From the NCBI GenBank assembly GCA_014584695.1, contig JACTMI010000031.1, positions 62,001 through 126,000 of the forward strand: a DNA stretch of 64,000 bases, in the 5' to 3' direction. The notes under the pieces are model-generated. The model was not told the origin of the DNA and did not search any database. It saw nothing but the letters and a program-made list of their open reading frames with translations. The stretch is from Acidobacteriota bacterium. GTDB lineage: Bacteria > Acidobacteriota > Thermoanaerobaculia > Multivoradales > JAGPDF01. The translations under genes and the position numbers were made by a program. Within the stretch, counting starts at the first letter, position 1. Each line of letters begins with the position of its first letter. Shown one piece after another: positions 53,421 to 62,865 of the stretch.

Positions 53421-54290
53421 CCTTCGCTTCCGGACGCTCGAGCAGGCGGGGCGGGGTGCCGGCGTCCTCGACGCCGAGGTCGGAGAGGATCTCCTCGTGC
53501 TGGCGCATCCAGGAGTCGTTTTCGGACAGGATGCCGGCGACCGAGTCGATCTTCATCGACAGGCTCTCGGCGTTGCGCGAGATCGCCGCCTCCTCGCGCA
53601 GCAGCTCGACCTGCTGCTCGATGCGCTGGAGCTCCGAGGCCAGCACCTGCCGCGCCTCGTTGGCGCGCGCCAGGTTCTCGAGCCGCTTCTCCTTGAGCTC
53701 GAGCAGCGACTGCCGGCTCCGCTTGAGCGCCTCGGAGGTGTCGGGGATCCGCGCCAGTTCCTCGCCGAGCGCGGCGACCTCGCGCTCGAGCGCGCGCGAG
53801 TCGACGCCGCCCATCTGGCGCTCGAGCAGCTCCAGCGAGACCTGCAGGCGCAGGAAGAGCCAGAGCAGCTGGTCGAGGCCCTTCCAGCGCTGCTCGTCGA
53901 TCACCGACAGGCCGCCGGGGCGCAGCGTCTGGTAGACCCGCTGCACCTGCTGGCAGTTGGCGCGCAGGGCCTGGAAGCGCTCGCGCGCCGGGTCGGAGAG
54001 CTCGGCCAACCAGCGGTCGATCTGCTGGTCGGCGGTGCCGCGCTCGGCCTCGAGGCGCTTGGCCCGGACGAGGTCGCGAAAGCGGGGATTGGTCGCCGAC
54101 AGGTAGAGGTAGGCGAGCTCGCCGGCGATGCCGAGCAGCCAGAAGCCGGGGTTGCCGAAGCCCAGGATGCCGGTCGCGACGAGGGCGATCTTGTTCCACG
54201 GCACGCCGCCCAGCCGCTTGACGTAGGGCTTGCGGTCGAACGCCTCGCGGACCAGGTCCCAGAAGGTCGGGTCGCGGGGGGGCATGGCGC

Positions 54291-54294
<4 letters not shown>
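53407..54294 (-). CDS. Membrane protein with long coiled coil, last gene of the PspA/ABC operon
   Basis: 295 residues. Residues about 32-66 are hydrophobic (two membrane segments: IALVATGILGF and FWLLGIAGELAYLYL). The rest is helical: two Arg/Glu/Leu-rich coiled coils around residues 150-270 (ERQMGG..., then AREVAALGEELARIPDTSEALK and ASELQRIEQQVELLREEA). I do not recognise a family. It starts by overlapping the stop of the ABC ATPase (ATGA), so it belongs to the PspA-led operon and may couple the transporter to the membrane or to PspA. Confidence 0.75.
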
Positions 54295-55141
<847 letters not shown>

Positions 55142-55145
<4 letters not shown>

Positions 55146-55939
55146 CGCGCCTCCCGGTAGGGGAAGAGCGCTTTCCCGGCCCAGGCCCACAGCCGGTCGG
55201 TCAGGAAGGCGAGCGCGGTGATCACCACCAGGACCAGGTAGATGTGCTCGCGCGGACCGCGCCGCTGCGAGATGATGATGATGTTGCCCAGCCCGGTCTC
55301 CGCCGCGACCATCTCGGCGAGCAGGATGTAGCCCCAGCCGACGCCGAAGCCGGTGCGCAGCGCCTGGAAGATGTCCGGCGCGGCGATCGCCACCAGCACC
55401 TTGCGCACCGCCTGCTCGGTCGAGGCGCCGAGGGTGAAGGCGGTTTGCAGGAAGACGGTGTCGACGTCGTCGATCGCCTTGACCGTCAGCGGCAGCAAGT
55501 AGACGAAGAAGGCGAGCGCCAGGAACATCACCTTCTGCAGCTCGCCGGTGCCGAACAGCGACAGGGTGAGCGGCACCAGGGTCGGGATCGGCAGGTAGCC
55601 CATCACGGTGGTCAGCGGCTGGAAGGCGGCGCGGGCGCGGCCGAACGCCGCCATCGCGATCCCCAGCGGCAGCGCCGTCACCGCGCCGACCGCGAACCCG
55701 ACCAGCACGCGCAGGAAGGAGGTGATGACCGAGCGCGACAGCGCCCGCTCCCACCACAGGGTGGGGAAGGAGCCGACCACCTCGCCGGGCGAGGGCAGGA
55801 TGACCGGCGACAGGACGCGCTCCTCGGCCGCGCCCAGGGTGAGCCCGAACCAGAGCCCGAGGGTGAGCGCGATCGGCACCGCGCCGAGCGCGATCGCGCG
55901 CGCGCGCGACACCGGCCGCCGGATCCTCCACGGGCTCAT
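55142..55939 (-). CDS. ABC transporter permease (nitrate/sulfonate/taurine type)
   Basis: 265 residues with six membrane helices. The EAA-type coupling loop that contacts the ATPase is visible as DDVDTVFLQTAFTLGASTEQAVRKVLVAIAAPDIFQALRTGFGVGWGYILLAEMVAAE. The fold and sequence match the SsuC/TauC/NrtB group. It follows the SBP-OmpA gene by 46 bases and is coupled to the ATPase gene (ATGA). Confidence 0.93.
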
Positions 55940-55985
55940 CGCGACGATCTCCGCGGCGTCATCCGCCCGCGTCTCCGCGCGCCGC

Positions 55986-57749
55986 TCAGCCGCCCGACTC
56001 GACCGGGTAGACCGAGACCTCGACCCGGCGGTTCAGGGCATGGTTGTCGGGCTGGTTCGGATCGGCCGGAGCGTCCCAGCCCCTGCCCTCGACGGTGAAC
56101 TTGTTGGGGTCGAACTTGTACTTCTTGACCAGCGCGTTCTTGACCGCGTTGGCGCGCTCGCGCGAGAGCTGGCTGACCGCCTGCTGCGGCACCTTGCCCT
56201 TCATCGAGCCGTCGGTGTGGCCGGCGATCGCGATCACCGCGCGGTCGTACTGGCCGGCCAGCCGCGCCACCCGCTCGAGTGTCGCCTCGACGTTCGGGTC
56301 GTAGAGGGTGTTGGCGACGGCGGCGCCGTACTCGTCGTGCGCCGGCTCGTAGAGGTTCGACGAGTTCGGGTAGAAGTTGATCCGGATGGTCTGCGTCAGG
56401 ATCGGGGCCTCGGCCTGGACCTTCGAGAAGGAGGTCGGCACGAAGGTCGCGACGTACTCGTCCTTCTGGTGCTTGAAGGTCCCCTCGCGGTCGAGCTGCT
56501 GCAGCACCGAGAAGTCCATCACCTCGTCGAAGCGGACCGGCGTGCCGAGCAGGCCGAGCTCCTTGTAGACGAAAGAGACGTTCTTCCAGGTGCGCTCGAA
56601 GTTCGCCGGGTTGTTGGCGTTGAGGAAGAACTCCTTGTTCTCGGCGAAGTTGGTCGAGTGGGCGTCGGCGGCCATGCCTTCGACGTCGCCGACCTGCATG
56701 CCGTAGCCCTCGGCCATCCACTGGATCGCCCGGGCCTTCTCGGTCGGGTTCTTCAGCCGCTCCATGCCCTCGAAGATGCCGGCCACCAGCCCCTTGACCA
56801 CCTCCGGGTGGTCCTTGGCGAAGTCGGCGCGCACCGCCCAGACGTCGGCGATCAGCTTGTTGGCTTCGGCGGTGGTGGTGAGGATGCGCGTGCCGCGGAC
56901 CTTGTCCGGGATGTTGTAGATGTCGGGCGCCCAGGAGACGCAGGCGTCGATCGAGGGATCGGAGACGAACGCCGCCGCCGCCTCGAACGCAGTGGCGGTG
57001 AACTTGTGGCGGACTTCGGTCGGCTGGATGCCGGCGTTGAGCAGCAGGTTGTTGATGAAGTACTGCGACGGCGAGTTCTGGGCGTAGACGATGGTCTTGC
57101 CCTTGAGGTCGCGCACCGACTGGATGCGGTCGCGCACCACCACGCCGTCGCCGCCCGAGGACCAGTCGACCTGCTGGTAGACGCGCGGCGCGGTGCGCGA
57201 GTCCTTCATCAGGTCGGGCGCGAACAGCACGATCATGTCGAGCGTGCCCCACAGCACGTGGCTCTCGCCGGCGGCGTAGGCGTCGCGCGCCGCCACCGGA
57301 TCGTCGATCAGCTTGAGGTTGACCTGGAAGCCGTACTTCTTGGCGAAGATCGACTCCGGGTTGGGCGCGAAGCCGCCGTTGGCGGCGACGATCGGCAGCC
57401 AGCCGATCCAGACGTTGATCGGGAACTGGACGATCTTCTGGTTCGGGTCCCACTTGTAGGAGGAGACCCCCTTGACCGCGGGGAGCCGCTCCTGCGGCAG
57501 GTACTTGTACTCGGCGACGGTGGTGATGCCGGTGGGGTCGAAGGCCTCGGGGCCGTCGCTCGCCGGCTGGTCCTGGCCGGTCATCTGGCGGAACTTGGCG
57601 AGGTCGATGCCGCCGGGGCCCTTGCCCTCCGGGAAGAGCGAGCCGCGGAAGAACCAGGCGGCGCCGCCGATGGCGCCCAGGATGATCAGGAAGATGAGGA
57701 ACTTGGCGAGCTTGGTCGGGCCCACTTGCGGCGAGGTCGGGGTGGTCAT
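55986..57749 (-). CDS. Substrate-binding protein fused to a C-terminal OmpA domain
   Basis: 587 residues. One N-terminal membrane helix (KFLIFLIILGAIGGAAWFF, about residues 14-32) anchors it to the inner membrane. Residues about 100-400 form an NMT1/THI5-like periplasmic binding domain (INVWIGWLPIVAANGGFAPNP, FQVNLKLIDDPVAARDAYAAGESHVLWGT, VVRDRIQSVRDLKGKTIVYAQNSPSQYF). The last 110 residues form an OmpA/MotB peptidoglycan-binding domain with the signature AVIAIAGHTDGSMKG and LSRERANAVKNALV...NHALNRRVEVSVYP. A binding protein that can grip peptidoglycan is an unusual arrangement for an ABC importer. It lies between the PspA-like gene and the permease in one operon. Confidence 0.9.
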   Translation of the reverse strand: MTTPTSPQVGPTKLAKFLIFLIILGAIGGAAWFFRGSLFPEGKGPGGIDLAKFRQMTGQDQPASDGPEAFDPTGITTVAEYKYLPQERLPAVKGVSSYKWDPNQKIVQFPINVWIGWLPIVAANGGFAPNPESIFAKKYGFQVNLKLIDDPVAARDAYAAGESHVLWGTLDMIVLFAPDLMKDSRTAPRVYQQVDWSSGGDGVVVRDRIQSVRDLKGKTIVYAQNSPSQYFINNLLLNAGIQPTEVRHKFTATAFEAAAAFVSDPSIDACVSWAPDIYNIPDKVRGTRILTTTAEANKLIADVWAVRADFAKDHPEVVKGLVAGIFEGMERLKNPTEKARAIQWMAEGYGMQVGDVEGMAADAHSTNFAENKEFFLNANNPANFERTWKNVSFVYKELGLLGTPVRFDEVMDFSVLQQLDREGTFKHQKDEYVATFVPTSFSKVQAEAPILTQTIRINFYPNSSNLYEPAHDEYGAAVANTLYDPNVEATLERVARLAGQYDRAVIAIAGHTDGSMKGKVPQQAVSQLSRERANAVKNALVKKYKFDPNKFTVEGRGWDAPADPNQPDNHALNRRVEVSVYPVESGG

Positions 57750-57772
57750 GCTCGGGATCTCCTACGGTCGCT

Positions 57773-58537
57773 TCAGGACCCCGTGGGGCCCATCTCCTTG
57801 AGCGGCGGCGGCGGCGGCGCGGCGGCGGTCTCGGTGGCCGGCGGCGCGGGCGCGGCCGGCATCTCGAGGCCATAGGCGCTCGCGAACTCGGCGAGCGCCT
57901 GGTCGGCGAGGGCCTTCTGCTCGCCCTCCTTGAGCTGGACGTCGGTCATGTCGAGCGTCCCCTTGGCCACCCGCGCCCGTCCGGCGGCCTGGTCGCGGCG
58001 CTCGTTCAGGTAGCCCTCGACGCGGTCGAGGGTGTCGCCGGCGCCGCCGATGGTCGAGATCATGCCGGTCGCCATCTCCTGGAGCTCGGCCTGGGCCTCG
58101 AGCATCTCGGTCTCGGAGAGCATCCGCTCGAGCTTCTGGATCTTGGCCTTGGCTTCGCGGACGGTGACGTCGCGGGCCTGGATCAGGTTCTGGTAGGTCT
58201 TCTCGGCGTCCTGGAGCTGGCCGCGGTTCTCCTCGAGCTGCGCCTTGACCCCCTGCAGCTGGAGCGCGTACTGACCCGCGGCCTCGCGGTTGCCGGCGCG
58301 CAGGTGCGCGGCGGCCTTGGCGGCCAGGTCCTTCTCCTGCGCTTCGAGCGTCTTGATCTGGCGCAGCAGGCGCTCGCAGAAACCGGCGTGCTGGGCGAGA
58401 TTGGTGTTGAAGCGGGCGATCTGCGCCCGCAGGTTCTCTTTCTCGGCCTCGATCAGCGCCTTCGGGTTGGCCTTTTCGAGCCCGGTGACGAACAGCGAGA
58501 GGAAGCCTCGGAACAGCGTCTTCAGGCGTTGGAACAT
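57773..58537 (-). CDS. PspA/IM30-family protein
   Basis: 254 residues from the ATG at 58537, which has a GGAGGGGGG ribosome binding site; the track start 32 codons earlier crosses the divergent promoter region. The N-terminus MFQRLKTLFRGFLSLFVTGLEKANPKALIEAEKENLRAQIARFN is the amphipathic helix 0 plus start of the ESCRT-III-like coiled coil, which continues to about residue 200. The tail is Pro/Ala-rich. PspA proteins polymerise on damaged inner membranes. It is the first gene of the operon with the ABC transporter. Confidence 0.88.
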   Translation of the reverse strand: MFQRLKTLFRGFLSLFVTGLEKANPKALIEAEKENLRAQIARFNTNLAQHAGFCERLLRQIKTLEAQEKDLAAKAAAHLRAGNREAAGQYALQLQGVKAQLEENRGQLQDAEKTYQNLIQARDVTVREAKAKIQKLERMLSETEMLEAQAELQEMATGMISTIGGAGDTLDRVEGYLNERRDQAAGRARVAKGTLDMTDVQLKEGEQKALADQALAEFASAYGLEMPAAPAPPATETAAAPPPPPLKEMGPTGS

Positions 58538-58631
58538 CGCGCCCCCCTCCACGGAAGCTGAAGCGGCGGGCAGTGTAACACGGGCCTTCTGAAGGGTTTG
58601 ACCGCTAGAATCGCGCACCTTCGGGGGGCAC

Positions 58632-59876
58632 ATGAACGCGTTCGAGCTGGCGGTACGGCTGTTCCTGCAGCTGGCGGTGATCCTCGCGGTGTGCCGCGTC
58701 GTGGGGTGGCTCGTCCGCCCCCTCGGTCAGCCCCAGGTGGTCGCCGAAATGATCGCCGGCGTACTGCTCGGGCCGTCGCTGCTCGGCTGGGTGGCGCCCG
58801 GGCTCTCGGCCCGGCTCTTCCCGCCGGAGAGCCTGCCGATCCTCTTCGCGCTCGCCCAGATCGGGCTGGTCCTCTACATGTTCCTGGTCGGCCTCGAGTT
58901 CGACCTGGCGCTGCTGCGCCGGCGCGCGCGCAGCGCGGTGGCGGTCTCCTGGGCCGGCATCCTCACCCCGTTCGCCCTCGGCGCGCTGCTCGCCTGGGGG
59001 CTGCGCGACCACTACGACTTCTTCGCCCCCGAGGTGCGGGGCTGGGAGGCGGCGCTCTTCTTCGGCGCCGCGATGTCGATCACCGCCTTCCCGATGCTGG
59101 CGCGGATCCTCTACGAGCGCGGGTTGTCGGGGACCTCGCTCGGGACGCTGGCGCTCGCCGCCGGCGCGCTCGACGACGCGGCGGCCTGGTGCCTGCTCGC
59201 CGCCGTGCTGGCCGGCTTCTCGGGCGACGCCTCGGTGGCGATCCTGGCGATCGGCGGCGGCCTCGCCTACGGCGTCTTCACCTTGACGCTCGGCCGGCGA
59301 CTGCTCGCCCGCCTCTACGGGCGGTTGGCCGACGGCGAGGGCCGGGGAGCGCAGGTCCTGCCGGTGACCCTGATCCTGCTCTCGCTCGCCGCCTGGCTGA
59401 CCGACGCGGTCGGCATCTACGCCGTCTTCGGCGCCTTCGTGCTCGGCGCGGCGATGCCGCGCGGGCCGCTCCAGAAGCGGCTCGAGGAGTCGATCGCGCC
59501 GCTCACCACGGTCTTCCTGCTGCCGATGTTCTTCGTCAACTCCGGGCTCAACACCGAGATCCGGCTGTTGGCGAGCCCGGCGCTCGCCGGCGTCGCGCTC
59601 CTGGTGCTGACGGCGGCGGTGCTCGGCAAGGGGGTGGCCTGCGGCTTGGCCGCGAAGTGGACCGGCGCCACTGCCCGCGAAGCGGTGGCCATCGGCGCGC
59701 TGATGAACGCGCGCGGGCTGATGGAGCTGATCCTGCTGAACATCGGGCTCCAGCGCGGCCTGATCACGCCGACGCTGTTCACCGTCCTGGTGCTGATGGC
59801 GATCCTGACCACGCTCGCGGCGGTGCCGGCGTTCAACCGCATCTACGGCGAGCGCGGGGTCCCCGGCGAGCGGTAG
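58632..59876 (+). CDS. Kef-type cation:proton antiporter (CPA2)
   Basis: 414 residues with about twelve membrane helices. QPQVVAEMIAGVLLGPSLLG, LVGLEFDLALLRR, GAAMSITAFPMLARILYERGL and ALDDAAAWCLLAAVLAGF (the ion-binding DD pair of this family) mark the CPA2 exchanger fold. There is no TrkA-N regulatory domain. It exchanges K+ or Na+ for protons at the inner membrane. It is divergent from the PspA gene with 94 bases between start codons. Confidence 0.93.
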   Translation: MNAFELAVRLFLQLAVILAVCRVVGWLVRPLGQPQVVAEMIAGVLLGPSLLGWVAPGLSARLFPPESLPILFALAQIGLVLYMFLVGLEFDLALLRRRARSAVAVSWAGILTPFALGALLAWGLRDHYDFFAPEVRGWEAALFFGAAMSITAFPMLARILYERGLSGTSLGTLALAAGALDDAAAWCLLAAVLAGFSGDASVAILAIGGGLAYGVFTLTLGRRLLARLYGRLADGEGRGAQVLPVTLILLSLAAWLTDAVGIYAVFGAFVLGAAMPRGPLQKRLEESIAPLTTVFLLPMFFVNSGLNTEIRLLASPALAGVALLVLTAAVLGKGVACGLAAKWTGATAREAVAIGALMNARGLMELILLNIGLQRGLITPTLFTVLVLMAILTTLAAVPAFNRIYGERGVPGER

Positions 59877-59943
59877 GGGCCACAGCCGGGCCGGCGCGGC
59901 GCTGCTACACTCGAACGCGAAAGCCCGAACCGATGGTGCGTCC

Positions 59944-60648
59944 GTGACCGACTCGCCCCCGCCCGCGCTGCCCGATCCCGAGCAGACCCAGTCGACGCAG
60001 CTCGCGGCACCCCGCCCGCTGCCCCGGCCCCGCCCCCGCCCAGCGCCCGCGCCGGCACCGGCCTCCGGGCGCGCCTGGGAGCGCGGCCTGGCGCTGCTGG
60101 GCGCGGTCGCGCTCGCCGTGGCGCTGTTCTGGAGCTACCGCTCGGTCGCCTCGGTGCGGCGGGCCGACGAGCGGACGGCGGCGCTCCAGGCGGCGCTCGA
60201 AGAGGTTCGCGCGGGGCGGATGGCGGCCGAGGAGCGGGTCAGCCGCGCCGAGCGCGAGCGCGACGCGAGCCGCGCCGAGCAGCGGCGCGGCACCCTGCCG
60301 CGCGCCAACGCGACGCTGGTCGAGCTCGGTCCGGCGCGCGCCGCCAACGGCGGGCGCGCGCCGGAGACCGAAGTGCCGCTCGCGGCCGACGGCCCGCCGG
60401 CGATCCTCCGGCTCGACCTCGGCAGCCGGCCGCTGGAGGCGAGCTTCGCGGTCGAGATCCACGACGCGCGGGGCTTGCTGCTCTGGCGCGGCGACCGGCT
60501 CCGGCGCGAACCGGGGGACCGCTTCGTGGTCGTGCTGCCCGGCGGCAGTCTCGCCACCGGCCGCCACGAGATCCACCTGCTCGGCGCCCGCGGCGGCGTC
60601 GAGCGACGACTCGCCAGCTGGACCATCCAGGTCGTCTCCGGCAGCTGA
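59944..60648 (+). CDS. Small membrane-anchored protein of unknown function
   Basis: 234 residues, GTG start. A Pro/Arg/Ala-rich cytoplasmic stretch (residues 1-50) is followed by one membrane helix (GLALLGAVALAVALFWSY, about 56-73), a short Arg/Glu coiled coil (EEVRAGRMAAEERVSRAERERD) and a beta-rich C-terminal domain ending GGVERRLASWTIQVVSG. No family recognised. It follows the antiporter by 67 bases on the same strand. Confidence 0.7.
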   Translation: MTDSPPPALPDPEQTQSTQLAAPRPLPRPRPRPAPAPAPASGRAWERGLALLGAVALAVALFWSYRSVASVRRADERTAALQAALEEVRAGRMAAEERVSRAERERDASRAEQRRGTLPRANATLVELGPARAANGGRAPETEVPLAADGPPAILRLDLGSRPLEASFAVEIHDARGLLLWRGDRLRREPGDRFVVVLPGGSLATGRHEIHLLGARGGVERRLASWTIQVVSGS

Positions 60649-60968
60649 GCCCTCGCCACGAGCAGCGGGTCTTCACCAGTTGGATTGAGTCCCGCGGGGA
60701 CGAAGGGACCGGAGCAGAGAACGAGCGCGCCTGAGAGGTGCGCTCAGCCGGTCGCGACGATGAGCTCGAGGGCCCGGTCTGGCAGACCTTGTCCCTTGTC
60801 GGGTCTTATCTTCCCAGCCCCGGCTGCCGACGGCGTTGCCCATTCCGACCGGTGGAGCGTCTCAAAAAAAAGCCGGGCGAGTCACTCGACCCACCCGGAC
60901 CCAGGAAGGGAGGCGGAGCGTCCCACGCCACGCCTGCTGCCTTCTGGTACGAAGCAGACGGACGAAGG
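60649..60968 (+). other. Intergenic stretch between convergent genes
   Basis: About 320 bases without a credible gene; the listed frames are unsupported. It contains the minus-strand terminator at 60864-60898. I saw no other structure or repeat that I could name. Confidence 0.5.
60864..60898 (-). terminator. Intrinsic terminator on the minus strand
   Basis: Read on the minus strand, ccggg and cgag pair with ctcg and cccgg across a three-base loop with a five-base bulge, and are followed by a run of eight T. It lies about 70 bases past the saccharopine-dehydrogenase-like gene and would end its transcript. Confidence 0.7.
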
Positions 60969-62060
60969 TTACGAATTCCCGGCCAGCGGTGGCGCCGGCT
61001 CCTCGACCGACACGCCGGCGAGCGTGTCGACGAAGCGGGCGCCGAAGGCGAGCGACGGCGTCCAGCTGCCCGGCGCGAGCTCACCGGCGGCGACGCGGCG
61101 CGCGCACTCGATGGCGGCCGCGGCCGTCAGCCGGTAGCCCTCGGGCGCGACGAGTCGCGCCTCGAGCGCGCCGCCGTCGGCGCTCTCGATCCGCCCCCAG
61201 AGCAGCGAGCGGGCGCGCTCGCGGGTGGCGGCGTCGGGGCCGGTAACCGCGCGCCGGACGAGCGCCTGGAGCCCGCGGCGCAGCGGCGCCAGACCGAGCA
61301 GCGGCCGCAGCGCGCCCAACCAGCGCAGCGCGCCGAGTTGTCGCCGGCCGAGCCCCATCCAGGTGGTGAGATCGGGGATGCGGGTGGTGCGCCAAGCGGT
61401 CGCGAGGTCCCCCCAGGGGATCGCCACCGCCAGCCGCGGCCGCCCGGCGACGAACTCGATCGGGCGGGTCAGCGAGCCGGGGCGGATCGGCCGATAGCGG
61501 CCCGCGCGTCGGATCACGCTCCCTCGGGCCGCCCCCTCGATCATCGTCACCAGCGTGCCGCGGCTCCACGAACCACCGTCGGCGGCGAAGGCGAGATCGA
61601 GCCGGGCGGCGTCCGGCAGTGCCGCGGCGAGGCGGGCCGCGAGCGCGTCGGAGGGGACGACGTCGAAGCCGACGCCGGGCAGCAGGGCGACGCCGCGGGC
61701 GCGCGCCTCGGCGTCGCGCGCGAAGTGCGCCTCGAAGACCTCGATCTCGCCGGTGACGTCGAGGTAGTGGACGCCGGCGGCGAGGCAGGCGTCGACCATC
61801 GGCCGCGCCGTGTGGACGAACGGGCCGGCGCAGTGGAGGACGGCCGCGACGCCGGCGAGGCCCTCGGCGACCGCCGCCGGATCGTCGAGCGGAAAGGCGC
61901 GCGCCGGCAGCGCGAGCTCGTCCGCCAGCGCCGCGATCGCCGCGCGCCGGCGGCCGGCGAGGATCGGCGCCAGGCCGCGCGCGGCCGCCTCGCGCGCGCA
62001 CAGCTCGCCGGTGTAGCCGTTGGCTCCGTAAACGAGGATCGCGCCCGCCAGCTCCGTCAC
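60969..62060 (-). CDS. Saccharopine dehydrogenase-like NAD(P)-binding protein
   Basis: 363 residues, GTG start. An N-terminal Rossmann fold with the loop ILVYGANGYTGELCAREAAARG is followed by GVAAVLHCAGPFVHTARPMVDACLAAGVHYLDVTGE, the pattern of the saccharopine dehydrogenase/enoyl reductase-like family often found with lipid enzymes. LLPGVGFDVVPSDALAARL and the beta-rich C-terminal part fit the same family. True lysine pathway activity is unlikely; the substrate is unknown. Confidence 0.85.
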   Translation of the reverse strand: MTELAGAILVYGANGYTGELCAREAAARGLAPILAGRRRAAIAALADELALPARAFPLDDPAAVAEGLAGVAAVLHCAGPFVHTARPMVDACLAAGVHYLDVTGEIEVFEAHFARDAEARARGVALLPGVGFDVVPSDALAARLAAALPDAARLDLAFAADGGSWSRGTLVTMIEGAARGSVIRRAGRYRPIRPGSLTRPIEFVAGRPRLAVAIPWGDLATAWRTTRIPDLTTWMGLGRRQLGALRWLGALRPLLGLAPLRRGLQALVRRAVTGPDAATRERARSLLWGRIESADGGALEARLVAPEGYRLTAAAAIECARRVAAGELAPGSWTPSLAFGARFVDTLAGVSVEEPAPPLAGNS

Positions 62061-62133
62061 CGGGACGGAGTCTAGCGGGCGCGAGGTGGGCGCGGCGCGC
62101 GGGGCGCGGCGCCCGGTGAGGTGCTGTTGGATG

Positions 62134-62736
62134 CTACTTCGCGACCGTGAACGGCACCCGCACCTCGGTGCGGATCCAGCGCAGGACCATGACGCCGCCG
62201 GCGTCGCTCTTGGCGAGGCCGATCGTGAACTGGTCGACCTCCTCCTTGTCGGCCGGGATCGCCGCGACCGCGGCGGTGACCGAGAGGACGTCGGTCGGGC
62301 CGAGGTCCACCGCCTCGAACTTGCCGGTCTCCGGGTAGAAGAAGCCGGTGCCCGACAGGCCGAGCTTCGAGTTGAAGCGGATCGTCCACTGCTCGGGGCC
62401 GGGCACGGTGAAGATCGAGTAGGTGCCGGCCGGCAGCTTCTGGTCGCCGAACATCAGGTCTTTCGTGGTCGTGATCTCGGTCGCCTCGTTGGCGCCGGTC
62501 CGCCAGAGCTCGCCGTAGGGCACCAGCGCGCCGCTCTCCTTGGTGCCGAAGATCTCGCGGTTGCGCTTGTAGGGGCGGCTGTAGTGGACCTTGACGTAGG
62601 CGTCGTCCAGGCTCAGCCGGGCGATGCCCAGGGGGCTCGGCCGGCGCGACGGGTGGAGGTCCTGGGCGGGCGCGAGCGCGGGGGCGAGCAGCGCGGCGCT
62701 GGCGGCGACGGCGAAACAGGTACGGCGCAGGTTCAT
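62134..62736 (-). CDS. Exported DUF2911 protein
   Basis: 200 residues. Signal peptide MNLRRTCFAVAASAALLAPALAPAQ, then a DUF2911 domain: ISLDDAYVKVHYSRPYKRNREIFG, LVPYGELWRTGANEATEI, and KLPAGTYSIFTVPGPEQWTIRFN are its hallmarks. DUF2911 proteins are secreted beta proteins of unknown function common in Bacteroidota and Acidobacteriota. It stands alone on the minus strand. Confidence 0.9.
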   Translation of the reverse strand: MNLRRTCFAVAASAALLAPALAPAQDLHPSRRPSPLGIARLSLDDAYVKVHYSRPYKRNREIFGTKESGALVPYGELWRTGANEATEITTTKDLMFGDQKLPAGTYSIFTVPGPEQWTIRFNSKLGLSGTGFFYPETGKFEAVDLGPTDVLSVTAAVAAIPADKEEVDQFTIGLAKSDAGGVMVLRWIRTEVRVPFTVAK

Positions 62737-62865
62737 CGGTTCCTCCTCTTGGCTGGGGATACGGGTCCGCGGGCGTCCCGGGAGCCGGGGCGCCCGCGGC
62801 AGACCAGAGCGTCTTCGGTCCCCGAGCCTACCAAACGGAGGCGGGGCGGTGCGGGTCGATCCGGC

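Noticed and set aside
50450-53935. 1161-residue plus-strand frame
   Set aside because: A GC-driven open frame that covers the antisense of the AAA+ gene and another frame of the glycosyltransferase; composition is not protein-like.
60685-61137. 150-residue frame between small membrane protein and saccharopine-dehydrogenase-like gene
   Set aside because: Overlaps the minus-strand terminator and the end of the real gene; no conserved features.
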